From HGM12587 sp964602445 (GTDB taxonomy: Bacteria; Bacillota; Clostridia; Lachnospirales; Lachnospiraceae), in contig CAZRQV010000002.1 of assembly GCA_964602445.1 (NCBI GenBank), positions 167,717 to 231,716 of the forward strand: 64,000 nt of DNA, given 5' to 3'. Positions 17,641-26,715 of this stretch are shown here, piece by piece (position 1 is the stretch's first letter; each line of letters starts with the position of its first letter). A program made the translations under genes and the position numbers. The notes under the pieces are model-generated. The model was not told the DNA's origin and did no database searches. It saw only the letters and a list, made by a program, of their open reading frames with translations.

Positions 17641-18999
17641 ATGGCAAAGGCAAAAACAAGTGTATTTTTTTGTCAGGAATGTGGATATGAATCTGCCAAA
17701 TGGATGGGACAGTGTCCGGGCTGCCGGGCGTGGAATACGTTTGTAGAAGAAAATGTGGTCAAAGGTTCTTCGAAAACGGTTTCCCGTTCCGTCACAGCGG
17801 TAAAGCCTGTCACATTAGATGAAATTGAAACTTCAGAAACAGAGCGGATTAGTTCCGGAATTCAGGAATTTGACCGGGTGCTGGGAGGCGGAATCGTTCC
17901 CGGTTCTCTGGTGCTGGTAGGTGGGGATCCGGGAATCGGAAAATCTACGATTCTGCTGCAGGTATGCAGAAATCTGGCGGCAGCTAAAGTATCGACCCTT
18001 TATGTATCCGGAGAAGAATCTTTAAAACAGATTAAAATGCGTGCTGCACGAATCGGAACTTTTACTTCAGATGTGAAGTTTATGTGTGAGACCAGTCTTT
18101 CCCAGATTGAAGCAATGATCTTAAAAGAAAAACCAAGAGTGGCAGTCATTGACTCAATTCAGACGATGTGCAATGAAGAAATCTCTTCTGCACCGGGCAG
18201 TGTATCACAGGTACGCGAATCCACATCGGTACTGATGCAGCTGGCAAAAAAACATGGAACGATGATCTTTATCGTAGGTCATGTTACCAAAGAGGGAACG
18301 GTAGCAGGTCCGAGAGTCTTAGAACATATGGTAGATACGGTTCTTTATTTTGAAGGAGACCGTCATGCAGCATATCGGATTCTTCGAGGTGTAAAAAACC
18401 GATTTGGTTCGACCAATGAGATCGGTGTGTTTGAAATGCGGGAAGACGGGCTGGCGCAGGTTTCCAATCCATCAGAATATATGCTCAGCGGAAAGCCGGA
18501 AAATGCGTCCGGTTCCGTCGTAGCCTGTTCCATGGAAGGAACCAGACCAATCCTCATCGAAGTACAGTCTCTGGTGTGCCGCACCAGTTTCGGGATTCCG
18601 AGAAGGACTGCGGCAGGAACCGATTTTAACCGTGTAAATCTCCTTCTTGCAGTGCTGGAAAAGCGTCTGAATATGCCGTTATCTTCCTGTGATGCCTATA
18701 TCAATATTGCAGGCGGAATCCGTATGAATGAGCCGGCCATCGATCTTGCCATCGTTTTGGCCATAATTTCCAGTTATAAAGACCGTCCCATCGATGAAAA
18801 GACCATTGTGTTTGGTGAGGTTGGACTGAGCGGGGAAGTACGTGCAGTCAGCATGGCAAGACAGCGTGTGATGGAAGCGAAAAAGCTTGGGTTTCAGCGG
18901 GTGATCCTGCCAAAGGTATGTGCAGAGTCTATGGAGCCGGTAAAAGGAATTGAAATTTTGAAAGCAGCGACCGTGATGGACGCTGTCCGATATATTTAA
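17641..18999 (+). CDS. radA: DNA repair ATPase RadA
   Basis: A RecA-like helicase that extends D-loops and drives branch migration in recombination. Features in order: a four-Cys zinc finger (C11, C14, C25, C28), a RecA core with Walker A GGDPGIGKST (K101), the RadA-specific KNRFGSTNE motif near residue 252, and a C-terminal Lon-protease-like domain with GEVGLSGEVRAV near 395. That domain lacks protease residues in this family. Length 452 aa is normal. It is in an operon with clpC, the common Firmicutes order. Confidence 0.96.
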   Translation: MAKAKTSVFFCQECGYESAKWMGQCPGCRAWNTFVEENVVKGSSKTVSRSVTAVKPVTLDEIETSETERISSGIQEFDRVLGGGIVPGSLVLVGGDPGIGKSTILLQVCRNLAAAKVSTLYVSGEESLKQIKMRAARIGTFTSDVKFMCETSLSQIEAMILKEKPRVAVIDSIQTMCNEEISSAPGSVSQVRESTSVLMQLAKKHGTMIFIVGHVTKEGTVAGPRVLEHMVDTVLYFEGDRHAAYRILRGVKNRFGSTNEIGVFEMREDGLAQVSNPSEYMLSGKPENASGSVVACSMEGTRPILIEVQSLVCRTSFGIPRRTAAGTDFNRVNLLLAVLEKRLNMPLSSCDAYINIAGGIRMNEPAIDLAIVLAIISSYKDRPIDEKTIVFGEVGLSGEVRAVSMARQRVMEAKKLGFQRVILPKVCAESMEPVKGIEILKAATVMDAVRYI

Positions 19000-19117
19000 T
19001 ATGAATTCTTTCATATCAATTCAGATTTTTTTAATAGGAAAAACACAGAATCGTCACAAAACACTGCTACACTAGGCTACAGAAATAAAGAAAAGATAAC
19101 GAAAGGAGATGTTTTCC

Positions 19118-20551
19118 ATGAGCGAATATAGATTTACAGGTCCATTTTATAACGACAATGAGGAAAACAGTTATCAAAATCAACAGCATGCAGGTACTGA
19201 AACTGCAGCCCGGGAAGAAGGAGCACAGACAAACGAAGGATTTTATTCAGAACCAAATCCGGGAGCTGCATTCTACGGAAGCGCTGCAGAAGCAGGCGTT
19301 TCTGAAGAGCCGAAAAAGCAGAAAAAACGACTGACAGGTTTTAAGAAAACATTATTAAAGACCGCATGCATTGCACTGGTTGCCGGTGTGGTAGGCGGAG
19401 GATCCTTCCTTGGAATCCAGTACTATGGAAAAAATGTTCTCGGGGTAGGAAAAACAACAACGACTGTTGCAGAACTCCAGAAATCAAAAACCACACAGGC
19501 GATCAATACTTCTGTCAAAGACAGCATTGATGTATCCAATATTGTAGATGCATGTATGCCGTCTGTTGTATCCATTACCAACAAAGGAGTTCAGGAAGTA
19601 CAGAGCTGGTTCGGAACTTATCTTCAGGAAACCAGCGGAAGCGGTTCCGGAATCATCATCGGTGAAAATGATACCGAGCTGCTGATGGTAACCAACTATC
19701 ATGTAGTTTCAGATTCCACAGAACTGAGCGTATATTTCAGCTTTGAAGAAGATTCCGATGCTCAGAATGTAGTTAGTGCAAAAGTAAAAGGATATGATTC
19801 CTCCAAAGATCTGGCTGTGATCGCAGTAAAATTAGATGATATTCCGGATGAAGTAAAATCCCAGATCGTAATCGCAACCATCGGGGATTCTTCTGAATTA
19901 AAAGTGGGAGAACAGGTAGTTGCCATCGGTAATGCTCTTGGCTATGGACAGTCCGTTACGACAGGAATCGTCAGTGCTCTCGGAAGAGAAGTAACAGTTC
20001 AGGGCAGCAATGGGGAAAACGTAACCAATAAACTGATCCAGACAGATGCAGCCATCAATCCTGGAAACAGCGGCGGTGCGCTGATCAATATGAGAGGTGA
20101 AGTGATCGGTATCAACTCTGTAAAATTCTCTTCGGAAGAAGTAGAAGGTATGGGATATGCCATTCCAATCTCAGATGTAGAATCAATCATCGGTGATCTG
20201 ATGAACAAAGAGACCAGAGAAAAAGTAGCAGACGGAAAATCCGGTTATCTCGGTGTCAACTGTATCAGTGTAGATTCTGAGGTTGCACAGGTGTATGATC
20301 TTCCGATGGGTGTTTATGTCAAATCTGTAGTAGAAGGCGGTGCAGCGGAAAAAGCAGGAATCCGTGCAGGTGATGTGATCGTGAAACTGGATGGAAGCAG
20401 TGTGGCAAGTTCAGAAGAACTGAGTGAAGCGCTGGGATATTATGAAGCAGGGGAAACCGTAGATCTGATCGTAAAAACAAGAGATTCCGGCTATCAAGAA
20501 CAGACGATCACGGTAACACTGATCAGCAAAGAGGATGCAGGCATAAAATAA
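19118..20551 (+). CDS. HtrA/DegP-type membrane-anchored serine protease
   Basis: An envelope quality-control protease. The product (477 aa) has a Gln/Glu-rich cytoplasmic tail of about 80 residues, one transmembrane helix near residues 85-108, a trypsin-like domain with catalytic triad H195 (TNYHVVSD), D231 (SKDLAVIAV) and S318 (NPGNSGGAL), and one C-terminal PDZ domain at about 375-470. ATG 19118 is preferred over ATG 19109, since the AAAGGAG site at 19102-19108 touches the latter. It stands alone between radA and clpX, with a terminator after it, and no linked two-component genes. Confidence 0.93.
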   Translation: MSEYRFTGPFYNDNEENSYQNQQHAGTETAAREEGAQTNEGFYSEPNPGAAFYGSAAEAGVSEEPKKQKKRLTGFKKTLLKTACIALVAGVVGGGSFLGIQYYGKNVLGVGKTTTTVAELQKSKTTQAINTSVKDSIDVSNIVDACMPSVVSITNKGVQEVQSWFGTYLQETSGSGSGIIIGENDTELLMVTNYHVVSDSTELSVYFSFEEDSDAQNVVSAKVKGYDSSKDLAVIAVKLDDIPDEVKSQIVIATIGDSSELKVGEQVVAIGNALGYGQSVTTGIVSALGREVTVQGSNGENVTNKLIQTDAAINPGNSGGALINMRGEVIGINSVKFSSEEVEGMGYAIPISDVESIIGDLMNKETREKVADGKSGYLGVNCISVDSEVAQVYDLPMGVYVKSVVEGGAAEKAGIRAGDVIVKLDGSSVASSEELSEALGYYEAGETVDLIVKTRDSGYQEQTITVTLISKEDAGIK

Positions 20552-20628
20552 TCAAATCATGTCTGTCAGAAGCTTTGAATCCGAAAATAGAAAACATAAA
20601 CGAATCATAAAATATTTATGAAGAATTG

Positions 20629-20657
20629 AAAGAGGTATAGGCATCTATGCCTCTTTT
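20629..20657 (+). terminator. Intrinsic terminator after htrA
   Basis: A 12-bp stem with one G-T wobble (20629-20640 with 20645-20656), GCAT loop, then TTTT. It closes the protease transcript before clpX. Confidence 0.8.
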
Positions 20658-20699
20658 GTGTTAAGATAAAACGTAGATTTACAGAAAGGCAGTTAAGTA

Positions 20700-22124
20700 A
20701 TGGAAATCAAAGACGAAGAATTAAAAGACATTGATGATAAAGAAGTAAATGAGGAATATGAAAAATATTGTTTTGTATGCCGACGCCCGCAAAGCAAGGC
20801 AGGAAAAATGATCACCATGATGGAAGGCATGTATATCTGCCCTGATTGTATGCAGAAAACGATGGATGCAGTCAGCAAAAGCCCTTTGGATCTGGATAAA
20901 TATACAGAAAACAGCGATGAACTGGAAATGCCAAAAGGCGGTCCGAAGATCAGTATGATCAATCTTGCGGATTTGCAGGGCATGATGTCACCGCGTAAAA
21001 AAGTAAAAAAGAAAAAAGCAAACAGTCAGCCGGCCATTAATTTAAAAGATATTCCGGCACCTCATAAGATCAAAGCACAGTTAGATGAATATGTGATCGG
21101 TCAGGAACTGGCGAAAAAAACGATCTCTGTAGCAGTTTACAATCATTATAAACGGGTTGCGACCAATACGATGGACAGCATTGAAATCGAAAAATCCAAT
21201 ATTTTAATGATCGGACCGACGGGCTGCGGAAAGACTTATCTGGTAAAAACATTGGCAAAACTGCTGGATGTGCCGCTGGCGATCGCAGATGCCACAACAT
21301 TGACCGAAGCCGGATATATCGGTGATGATATTGAGAGTGTTGTATCTAAACTTCTGGCAGCAGCAGATAACGATGTAGAAAAAGCAGAACGAGGAATTAT
21401 TTTCATCGATGAGATCGATAAGATCGGGAAAAAGAAAAACCAGAATCAGCGAGATGTTAATGGAGAAGCGGTACAGCAGGGGCTGTTAAAACTTTTGGAA
21501 GGCGCCCAGGTAGATGTTCCGGTGGGATCAAACAGCAAGAACGGTATGGTTCCGATGGAAACTATCGATACCAGAAACATTCTCTTCATCTGCGGCGGAG
21601 CATTCCCAGGATTGGAAGAGATCATTAAAGAGCGTTTGAATAAACAGTCGTCCATCGGATTTAACGCAGATCTGAAGGACAAGTACGATCATGATAAAAA
21701 TATTTTGCAGAAAGTGACTGTAGAAGATGTGAAAAGTTTCGGCATGATTCCGGAATTTATCGGTCGTCTGCCGATTCTGCTGACGCTGGAAGCATTGACA
21801 AAGGATATGCTGGTCAAGATCTTAAAAGAGCCGAAAAATGCCATTTTGAAGCAGTATCAGAAGCTTCTGGAGCTGGATGAAGTAGAACTGCTCTTTAATG
21901 AAGATTCTCTGGAAGCAATCGCAGAAAAGGCCATGGAAAAAGATACCGGAGCCAGAGCGCTTCGTGCGATCATTGAAGAATTTATGCTGGATATCATGTA
22001 TGAAATTCCGAAAGATGACAATATTGGACGAGTTACCATTACCAGAGAATATATTGAACATACCGGCGGACCTATGATCGAAATGAGATCCACCCACGTA
22101 TTAGAACAGAAAAAGGAAGACTGA
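20700..22124 (+). CDS. clpX: ClpX-type AAA+ unfoldase
   Basis: An ATP-driven unfoldase that recognises tagged proteins and delivers them to ClpP. It is 474 aa, longer than usual (about 420). The N-terminal zinc-binding domain has C24, C27, C47 and C50, but its surrounding sequence differs from textbook ClpX. A longer Lys-rich linker (near 95-110) leads to the AAA+ core with Walker A GPTGCGKT near 172, Walker B IIFIDEIDKIG near 235, and a loop containing IGF near 318-320, the tripeptide that docks into ClpP. So ClpP partnership is likely. clpP is not adjacent, and this may be a second ClpX of the genome; that cannot be judged here. Confidence 0.88.
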   Translation: MEIKDEELKDIDDKEVNEEYEKYCFVCRRPQSKAGKMITMMEGMYICPDCMQKTMDAVSKSPLDLDKYTENSDELEMPKGGPKISMINLADLQGMMSPRKKVKKKKANSQPAINLKDIPAPHKIKAQLDEYVIGQELAKKTISVAVYNHYKRVATNTMDSIEIEKSNILMIGPTGCGKTYLVKTLAKLLDVPLAIADATTLTEAGYIGDDIESVVSKLLAAADNDVEKAERGIIFIDEIDKIGKKKNQNQRDVNGEAVQQGLLKLLEGAQVDVPVGSNSKNGMVPMETIDTRNILFICGGAFPGLEEIIKERLNKQSSIGFNADLKDKYDHDKNILQKVTVEDVKSFGMIPEFIGRLPILLTLEALTKDMLVKILKEPKNAILKQYQKLLELDEVELLFNEDSLEAIAEKAMEKDTGARALRAIIEEFMLDIMYEIPKDDNIGRVTITREYIEHTGGPMIEMRSTHVLEQKKED

Positions 22125-22182
22125 TCGATTAAAAAATCAATGGATGTCGTGTGAAAACGTGTCAGAAAGGCGGATGATAAAA

Positions 22183-23019
22183 ATGAAATTTACCAAAATG
22201 CATGGAATTGGAAATGATTATGTATATGTGAATTGTTTTAAAGAAACAGTAGAAAATCCTTCCGAAACAGCGAAGTTTGTCAGTGACAGACATTTCGGAA
22301 TCGGATCTGACGGATTGATCCTGATCAAACCATCAGAAAAAGCAGACTGCTATATGGAAATGTACAACGCAGATGGCTCCCGCTCCGCAATGTGCGGCAA
22401 TGGAATCCGTTGTGTGGCAAAATATATTTATGATTACGGTCTGACCGATAAAACAGAAGTAGATATTGATACTGCAGCAGGCGTAAAACATATCGTACTG
22501 ACGATCAAAGATGGAAAAGTAGAAAAAGCATGTGTCGATATGGGAGAGCCAATCCTGAAACCGGAGCTGGTGCCGGTTATCGGAACCGGTGAAAAATTGG
22601 TAGATGAACCGATCCTTGTAGACGGTCAGGAATATCATATGACCTGTGTTTCTATGGGAAATCCGCATGCGGTCGTTTTCATGGAAGAAGATGTGAAAAA
22701 TCTTGAAATCGAAAAGATTGGACCGAAATTTGAAAATCATGAGCGTTTTCCGGAAAGAACCAATACAGAATTTATGAATGTTCTGGATCGCAGCACGATG
22801 AAGATGCGTGTATGGGAACGTGGCTCCGGAGAAACCTTTGCCTGCGGAACCGGAACCTGTGCTTCTGTTGTAGCAGCAGTTTTAAATGGTCTGACCGAGC
22901 GAAAAGTACTGGTTCATTTATTAGGCGGTGATCTGGAAATTTACTGGAATGAGCATGACAATCATGTTTACATGACAGGAACAGCCACTACCGTGTTTGA
23001 TGGGGAAATTACGTTATAA
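22183..23019 (+). CDS. dapF: Diaminopimelate epimerase
   Basis: Converts LL- to meso-diaminopimelate for lysine and peptidoglycan. The two active-site cysteines are C71 (AMCGNGIRC) and C221 (ACGTGTCAS), with the family start MKFTKMHGIGNDYV. ATG 22183 gives that canonical N-terminus; ATG 22174 in frame is also possible. The 278-aa length is typical. It follows clpX by about 60 bases and ends at a hairpin shared with the convergent asnA gene. Confidence 0.95.
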   Translation: MKFTKMHGIGNDYVYVNCFKETVENPSETAKFVSDRHFGIGSDGLILIKPSEKADCYMEMYNADGSRSAMCGNGIRCVAKYIYDYGLTDKTEVDIDTAAGVKHIVLTIKDGKVEKACVDMGEPILKPELVPVIGTGEKLVDEPILVDGQEYHMTCVSMGNPHAVVFMEEDVKNLEIEKIGPKFENHERFPERTNTEFMNVLDRSTMKMRVWERGSGETFACGTGTCASVVAAVLNGLTERKVLVHLLGGDLEIYWNEHDNHVYMTGTATTVFDGEITL

Positions 23020-23038
23020 AAGATAAGTTACAAACGAT

Positions 23039-23074
23039 CAGAGGTCAGGTTCCGGATTCAGAACCTGACCTCTG
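23039..23074. terminator. Hairpin between convergent dapF and asnA
   Basis: A 14-bp perfect stem (23039-23052 with 23061-23074) with an 8-nt loop lies between two genes that face each other. No strong T-run on either strand, but position suggests a two-way terminator. Confidence 0.6.
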
Positions 23075-23105
23075 GTCATGCTTATAGAAAAATAAAATAA
23101 GATTC

Positions 23106-24116
23106 TTACAGCAGTCGGATGCCGTGATATTCTGCTTCTGCTCGCATATCGTCCGGCCAGATAGAACACTGTACTTCTCCAATATGAGCTTTTCGAAGAT
23201 AGAACATACACAGACGTGACTGTCCGATTCCGCCGCCTACGGTGTATGGAAGGGTTTCGTTGATCACAGATTGCTGGAATGGAAGTTCAGCACGTTCTTC
23301 GCAGCCGGCAAGAGTCAGCTGACGCAGCAGCGAGTCTTTATCAACACGGATTCCCATGGAAGAAAGTTCCAAAGCACGGTTTAAGACCGGATACCATACG
23401 ATGATATCGCCGTTTAAAGACCAGTCATCATAGTCCGGTGCACGGCCGTCGTGACGTTCTCCGTTCGACATTTCATCTCCGATTCCCATGATAAATACGG
23501 CACCTTTTAATTTGGCAATCTTATCTTCTCTTTCACGGGAAGAATAGCCAGGATACATTTCTGCCAGTTCTTCGGAAGTGATAAAGAAAATATCTTTTGG
23601 AAGAATTTCTTCTATGTAATCATAGCGGATGGACATATATTTTTCGGTTTTCTTGATCGCTTTGTAAACTTTGCGGACAACTTCTTTTAAAGTGTCTTTG
23701 TTGCGCTGTTCTTTTAAGATGATCTTTTCCCAATCCCACTGATCTACGAAAATAGAGTGAATGTTATCTGCTACTTCGTCTCTGCGAATCGCGTTCATGT
23801 CGGTATAAAGACCTTCCCCCGGATGAAAACCGTATTTTTTCAATGCATAGCGTTTCCATTTTGCAAGGGAATGAACGATCTCAGCAGTCTGTCCGTTCTG
23901 TTCTTTGATGTCAAAAGAAACCGGGCGTTCGACACCGTTTAAGTTATCATTCAGACCGGATTCCGGTGTAACGAACAGTGGCGCAGTTACACGAAGAAGT
24001 GTCAGCTGTTCTGCCAGTGCCTGTTGGAAAAAATCTTTCACTGTTTTGATGGCTTCCTGCGTTTCATAAAGGTTTAATTGTGACCGATAGTTTGCAGGGA
24101 TTACTAAATTTTCCAT
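23106..24116 (-). CDS. asnA: Aspartate-ammonia ligase (asparagine synthetase A)
   Basis: Makes asparagine from aspartate, ammonia and ATP; related to class II aspartyl-tRNA synthetases. The 336-aa protein starts MENLVIPANYRSQLNLYETQ, characteristic of AsnA, with the class II motif-like VFVDQWDWEKII near 120 and the C-terminal VGGGIGQSRLCMFYL, the motif 3-like ATP site. It is a single gene transcribed against dapF. The window also carries an L-asparaginase (about 49 kb), so both synthesis and breakdown of asparagine are present. Confidence 0.95.
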   Translation of the reverse strand: MENLVIPANYRSQLNLYETQEAIKTVKDFFQQALAEQLTLLRVTAPLFVTPESGLNDNLNGVERPVSFDIKEQNGQTAEIVHSLAKWKRYALKKYGFHPGEGLYTDMNAIRRDEVADNIHSIFVDQWDWEKIILKEQRNKDTLKEVVRKVYKAIKKTEKYMSIRYDYIEEILPKDIFFITSEELAEMYPGYSSREREDKIAKLKGAVFIMGIGDEMSNGERHDGRAPDYDDWSLNGDIIVWYPVLNRALELSSMGIRVDKDSLLRQLTLAGCEERAELPFQQSVINETLPYTVGGGIGQSRLCMFYLRKAHIGEVQCSIWPDDMRAEAEYHGIRLL

Positions 24117-24207
24117 AATATCTCTCCTACGCTGCCTAAAAGTATTTATAATTACAAATTATAGCACCATATCTCAAAATAACAAGGAAAAATTCAGGGA
24201 GATTTGT

Positions 24208-24236
24208 TTGACCCCCTAGGGAAACTGTGCTAAGAT
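24208..24236 (+). promoter_or_regulatory. Promoter of cold-shock gene
   Basis: TTGACC at 24208-24213, 17-bp spacer, TAAGAT at 24231-24236, giving an untranslated leader of about 55 bases, a length where cold-sensing RNA structure is possible. Confidence 0.6.
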
Positions 24237-24297
24237 GAAGCTATGTTTGGATCGAAAGTTTGAAATCCGGCATAGATATATTTTAGGAGGTACCGTA

Positions 24298-24498
24298 ATG
24301 AACAAAGGTACAGTTAAGTGGTTTAATAATCAGAAAGGATACGGCTTCATTTCTGATGAAGAAGGAAATGATGTGTTTGTACACTACACAGGATTGAACA
24401 TGGACGGATTTAAAACGATCGAAGAGGGCCAGGCAGTTGAATTTGAAGTAGTTAACGGAGCAAAAGGCCCACAGGCTGTAAATGTAACAAAGCTCTAA
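24298..24498 (+). CDS. Cold-shock domain protein (CspA family)
   Basis: A 66-aa single cold-shock domain that binds single-stranded RNA/DNA and prevents RNA structure. RNP1 is KGYGFIS (about residues 13-19) and RNP2 is DVFVHYTG (about 25-32); the usual RNP2 is VFVHFSA, so it is slightly divergent. ATG 24298 has TAGGAGG just upstream and gives the canonical start MNKGTVKWFN; longer in-frame starts are not supported. Its 3' end is partly repeated downstream. Confidence 0.95.
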   Translation: MNKGTVKWFNNQKGYGFISDEEGNDVFVHYTGLNMDGFKTIEEGQAVEFEVVNGAKGPQAVNVTKL

Positions 24499-24527
24499 TT
24501 TTTTGTTGATATATTTATAAATATAAA

Positions 24528-24571
24528 GCAAAAGGTTTGCAGGCTGCAAATATGACAAAGCTCTGATTTTT
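24528..24571 (+). repeat. Decayed tandem copy of the csp 3' end
   Basis: About 44 bases at 24528-24571 match the csp 3' end at 24460-24504 with roughly eight differences; both start with GCAAAAGG and share ACAAAGCTCT followed by a T-run. The same GCAAAAGG start appears a third time at 24585. This looks like slippage or unequal crossing-over that left scraps of a second cold-shock gene. Confidence 0.7.
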
Positions 24572-24590
24572 GTTATAATGTAAAGCAAAA

Positions 24591-24646
24591 GGGAGTATCG
24601 CAAATAACTGAATTGAACAGCTATTTGTGATACTCCCTTCTTTTTT
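24591..24646. terminator. Long terminator hairpin
   Basis: A 16-bp stem with one wobble (24591-24606 with 24622-24637) followed by TTCTTTTTT. It ends csp transcription; for the converging lipoprotein gene it may also act on the other strand. Confidence 0.85.
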
Positions 24647-24654
24647 GCATTTCC

Positions 24655-25110
24655 TTATTCACTGATCTCATAGATTACATTTAACTTAAGATTATCATCA
24701 AACTGATAAGAGAAGGTGTAAGAACTGTCAAGGACGGCACCATAAAGCACGTTCTGTACCTCTTCCGTTTCAAAATAAAATGTAGATTCTACACCGTCAA
24801 AAGAAAAGATGGCAGTGTGATTATCTTCCAGTCCCTGAAAGGTACCGGTAACCCGGATCATTTCCGGAGAATCAGATACCATTTCTTCATTTGCTTCTTC
24901 AGAAAGTACAACACCTTGCAGAGAGGTATCTTCTAAGGTTTCTGCATCGTTCGAAGAATGATAGGCTGGTGCAGATTCTTCTGCGGCAGCAATTTTTGCC
25001 AACGGAGCAGCGGTTTCAGGTGCTGCAGTATCTTTAGAACTTCCGCAGCCGCAATATAAAAATAAAGTGAAAAGTAGTAAAAGCAAAAGAAAAAAGGTTT
25101 GCCTTTTCAT
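24655..25110 (-). CDS. Small lipoprotein, unknown function
   Basis: A 151-aa predicted lipoprotein: MKRQ, a Leu/Phe-rich core and a Cys at about residue 20-22 for lipid attachment. A Ser/Ala/Glu-rich spacer follows (about 23-75), then a globular part of about 75 residues with beta-type pattern (VTGTFQGLEDNHTAIFSFDG, then YTFSYQFDDNLKLNVIYEI), possibly an OB-like or small beta-sandwich fold. Not recognised. It is a lone minus-strand gene between csp and trkH. Confidence 0.7.
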   Translation of the reverse strand: MKRQTFFLLLLLLFTLFLYCGCGSSKDTAAPETAAPLAKIAAAEESAPAYHSSNDAETLEDTSLQGVVLSEEANEEMVSDSPEMIRVTGTFQGLEDNHTAIFSFDGVESTFYFETEEVQNVLYGAVLDSSYTFSYQFDDNLKLNVIYEISE

Positions 25111-25247
25111 GAGAATGCCTCCATGATTAAAAATTTGAGATATAAATGATCGGTTTCATTGTATTTTTTGTAGATTTATACTAGGTCTAGTTTATAAAAA
25201 AATTGACAAAAGAACAAGAGAAAATCGTTTAAGATTTTATGAATCTT

Positions 25248-25276
25248 TTGCTATTTATGTGCAATCGGGGTATAAT
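25248..25276 (+). promoter_or_regulatory. Promoter of trkH-trkA
   Basis: TTGCTA at 25248-25253, 17-bp spacer and a perfect TATAAT at 25271-25276. The leader of about 75 bases holds short alternative stems (TGTCT/AGACA; AAAGAC/GTCTTT) ending at the ribosome site. I could not fit it to the c-di-AMP (ydaO) riboswitch often found before potassium transporters; it is too short for that. The rest of 25111-25247 shows nothing beyond a small AAGATT/AATCTT hairpin. Confidence 0.6.
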
Positions 25277-25356
25277 CAACGTAAATGTTTGGACAGTGAC
25301 GGTGTCTGTAAAGACATCATTGGGGAAAAACAGAGTCTTTAGGAGAACGTATAACG

Positions 25357-26703
25357 ATGAAAAAAGAAAATAAACATTTAAAAATGTCGCATGTGCAGAT
25401 CATTGCCTTGGGCTTCTTTTTGATCATTATGACCGGAACTGCATTGCTGATGCTTCCGGTATCAACAAAAAATGGGGAAGGAGCCGCTTTTCTGGATGCG
25501 CTGTTTACCGCAACCTCCGCATCCTGTGTAACGGGCCTGATCGTACAGGACACTTCTCTTTACTGGAGCGGATTTGGTCAGGCAGTGATCCTTTTGATGA
25601 TCCAGATCGGCGGACTTGGGTTTATGACCATAGCCACCATGTTTTTTATGTTTTTGCGAAAAAGAGTTCATTTGCGGGAAAGAGAACTTTTATCAGAAAG
25701 TATCAGTGTCAGTCAGGTAGGCGGGATTATGCGTCTGGCGAAAAAGATTCTTTTAGGAACCTTTTTGATCGAAGGTACCGGTGCCCTTCTTTTAATGATC
25801 CGTTTTGTACCGCGGTACGGAATTCAGGGAATCTGGATGTCTGTGTTTCATTCGGTATCTGCATTTTGCAACGGCGGATTTGATCTGATGGGGCAACACA
25901 CGGGAGCATATTCTTCTCTGACTGCTTTTTCAAAGGACTGGCTGGTCAGTACCGTGATCATGGTTCTGATCATTGTCGGCGGTGTAGGATTTGTCGTATG
26001 GGATGATGTACTCACCTATCGTCTGAAATTCAAAAAATATCATCTGCACAGTAAAATCGTTCTTTTTATGTCTGCTATTCTTGTTTTTGGCGGTGCCGCT
26101 CTGTTTTTGCTCATAGAAAGAAATGCGACCGGTGCAGGATTGTCCGTAGGTGATCAGATTCTGGCAGCATTGTTTGATTCGGTCACTGCAAGAACAGCAG
26201 GATTTAATACTGTAGATACGGGAGCACTTTCCGATGCAGGAAAGCTTTTGACCATCATGCTGATGTTTATCGGAGGAAGTCCGGGATCTACCGCAGGCGG
26301 TGTGAAGACCACCACGATTATGGTTCTGATGCTGTATTCCTTTTCTTATATGAGAAAAAATCGTGGAATGTCTGTGTTTGGAAGAAGTCTGGAAGATGAT
26401 GCGCTGAGAAAAGCAAGTGCGGTCTTTTTTACGAATCTGATGCTTGCACTGGCAGTTACGATCACGATCAGTGCTATTCAGCAGCTGCCGATGCTGGATC
26501 TGATGTTTGAAACATTTTCTGCTATCGGTACTGTGGGAATGACCACAGGACTTACGAGAGATTTAAACAGTATCTCAAGGATTCTGATCATTTTCTTAAT
26601 GTATTGCGGACGTGTAGGCAGTCTGTCCTTTGCCAATGCTTTGGCAGGAAAGCGAAAAACAGCACCGGTAAAAGATGCGGTAGAAAAAATTACGATAGGA
26701 TAG
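25357..26703 (+). CDS. trkH: TrkH/KtrB-type potassium uptake channel subunit
   Basis: The membrane pore of a Trk/Ktr potassium uptake system. The 448-aa protein has four pore repeats. The selectivity Gly of each is visible in SASCVTGLIV (about residue 60), AFCNGGFDLMG (about 172), ARTAGFNT (about 286) and GTVGMTTGL (about 395). The size is closer to KtrB than to proteobacterial TrkH. AGGAGA precedes the ATG. trkA follows after 12 bases, so both form one unit; the RCK protein gates the pore with nucleotides or c-di-AMP. Confidence 0.94.
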   Translation: MKKENKHLKMSHVQIIALGFFLIIMTGTALLMLPVSTKNGEGAAFLDALFTATSASCVTGLIVQDTSLYWSGFGQAVILLMIQIGGLGFMTIATMFFMFLRKRVHLRERELLSESISVSQVGGIMRLAKKILLGTFLIEGTGALLLMIRFVPRYGIQGIWMSVFHSVSAFCNGGFDLMGQHTGAYSSLTAFSKDWLVSTVIMVLIIVGGVGFVVWDDVLTYRLKFKKYHLHSKIVLFMSAILVFGGAALFLLIERNATGAGLSVGDQILAALFDSVTARTAGFNTVDTGALSDAGKLLTIMLMFIGGSPGSTAGGVKTTTIMVLMLYSFSYMRKNRGMSVFGRSLEDDALRKASAVFFTNLMLALAVTITISAIQQLPMLDLMFETFSAIGTVGMTTGLTRDLNSISRILIIFLMYCGRVGSLSFANALAGKRKTAPVKDAVEKITIG

Positions 26704-26715
26704 GAGTTAAACAGT

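Noticed and set aside
25254..25356. c-di-AMP (ydaO-type) riboswitch before trkH
   Set aside because: Function of the gene made it likely, but the leader is only about 75 bases and the known core motifs are not seen.
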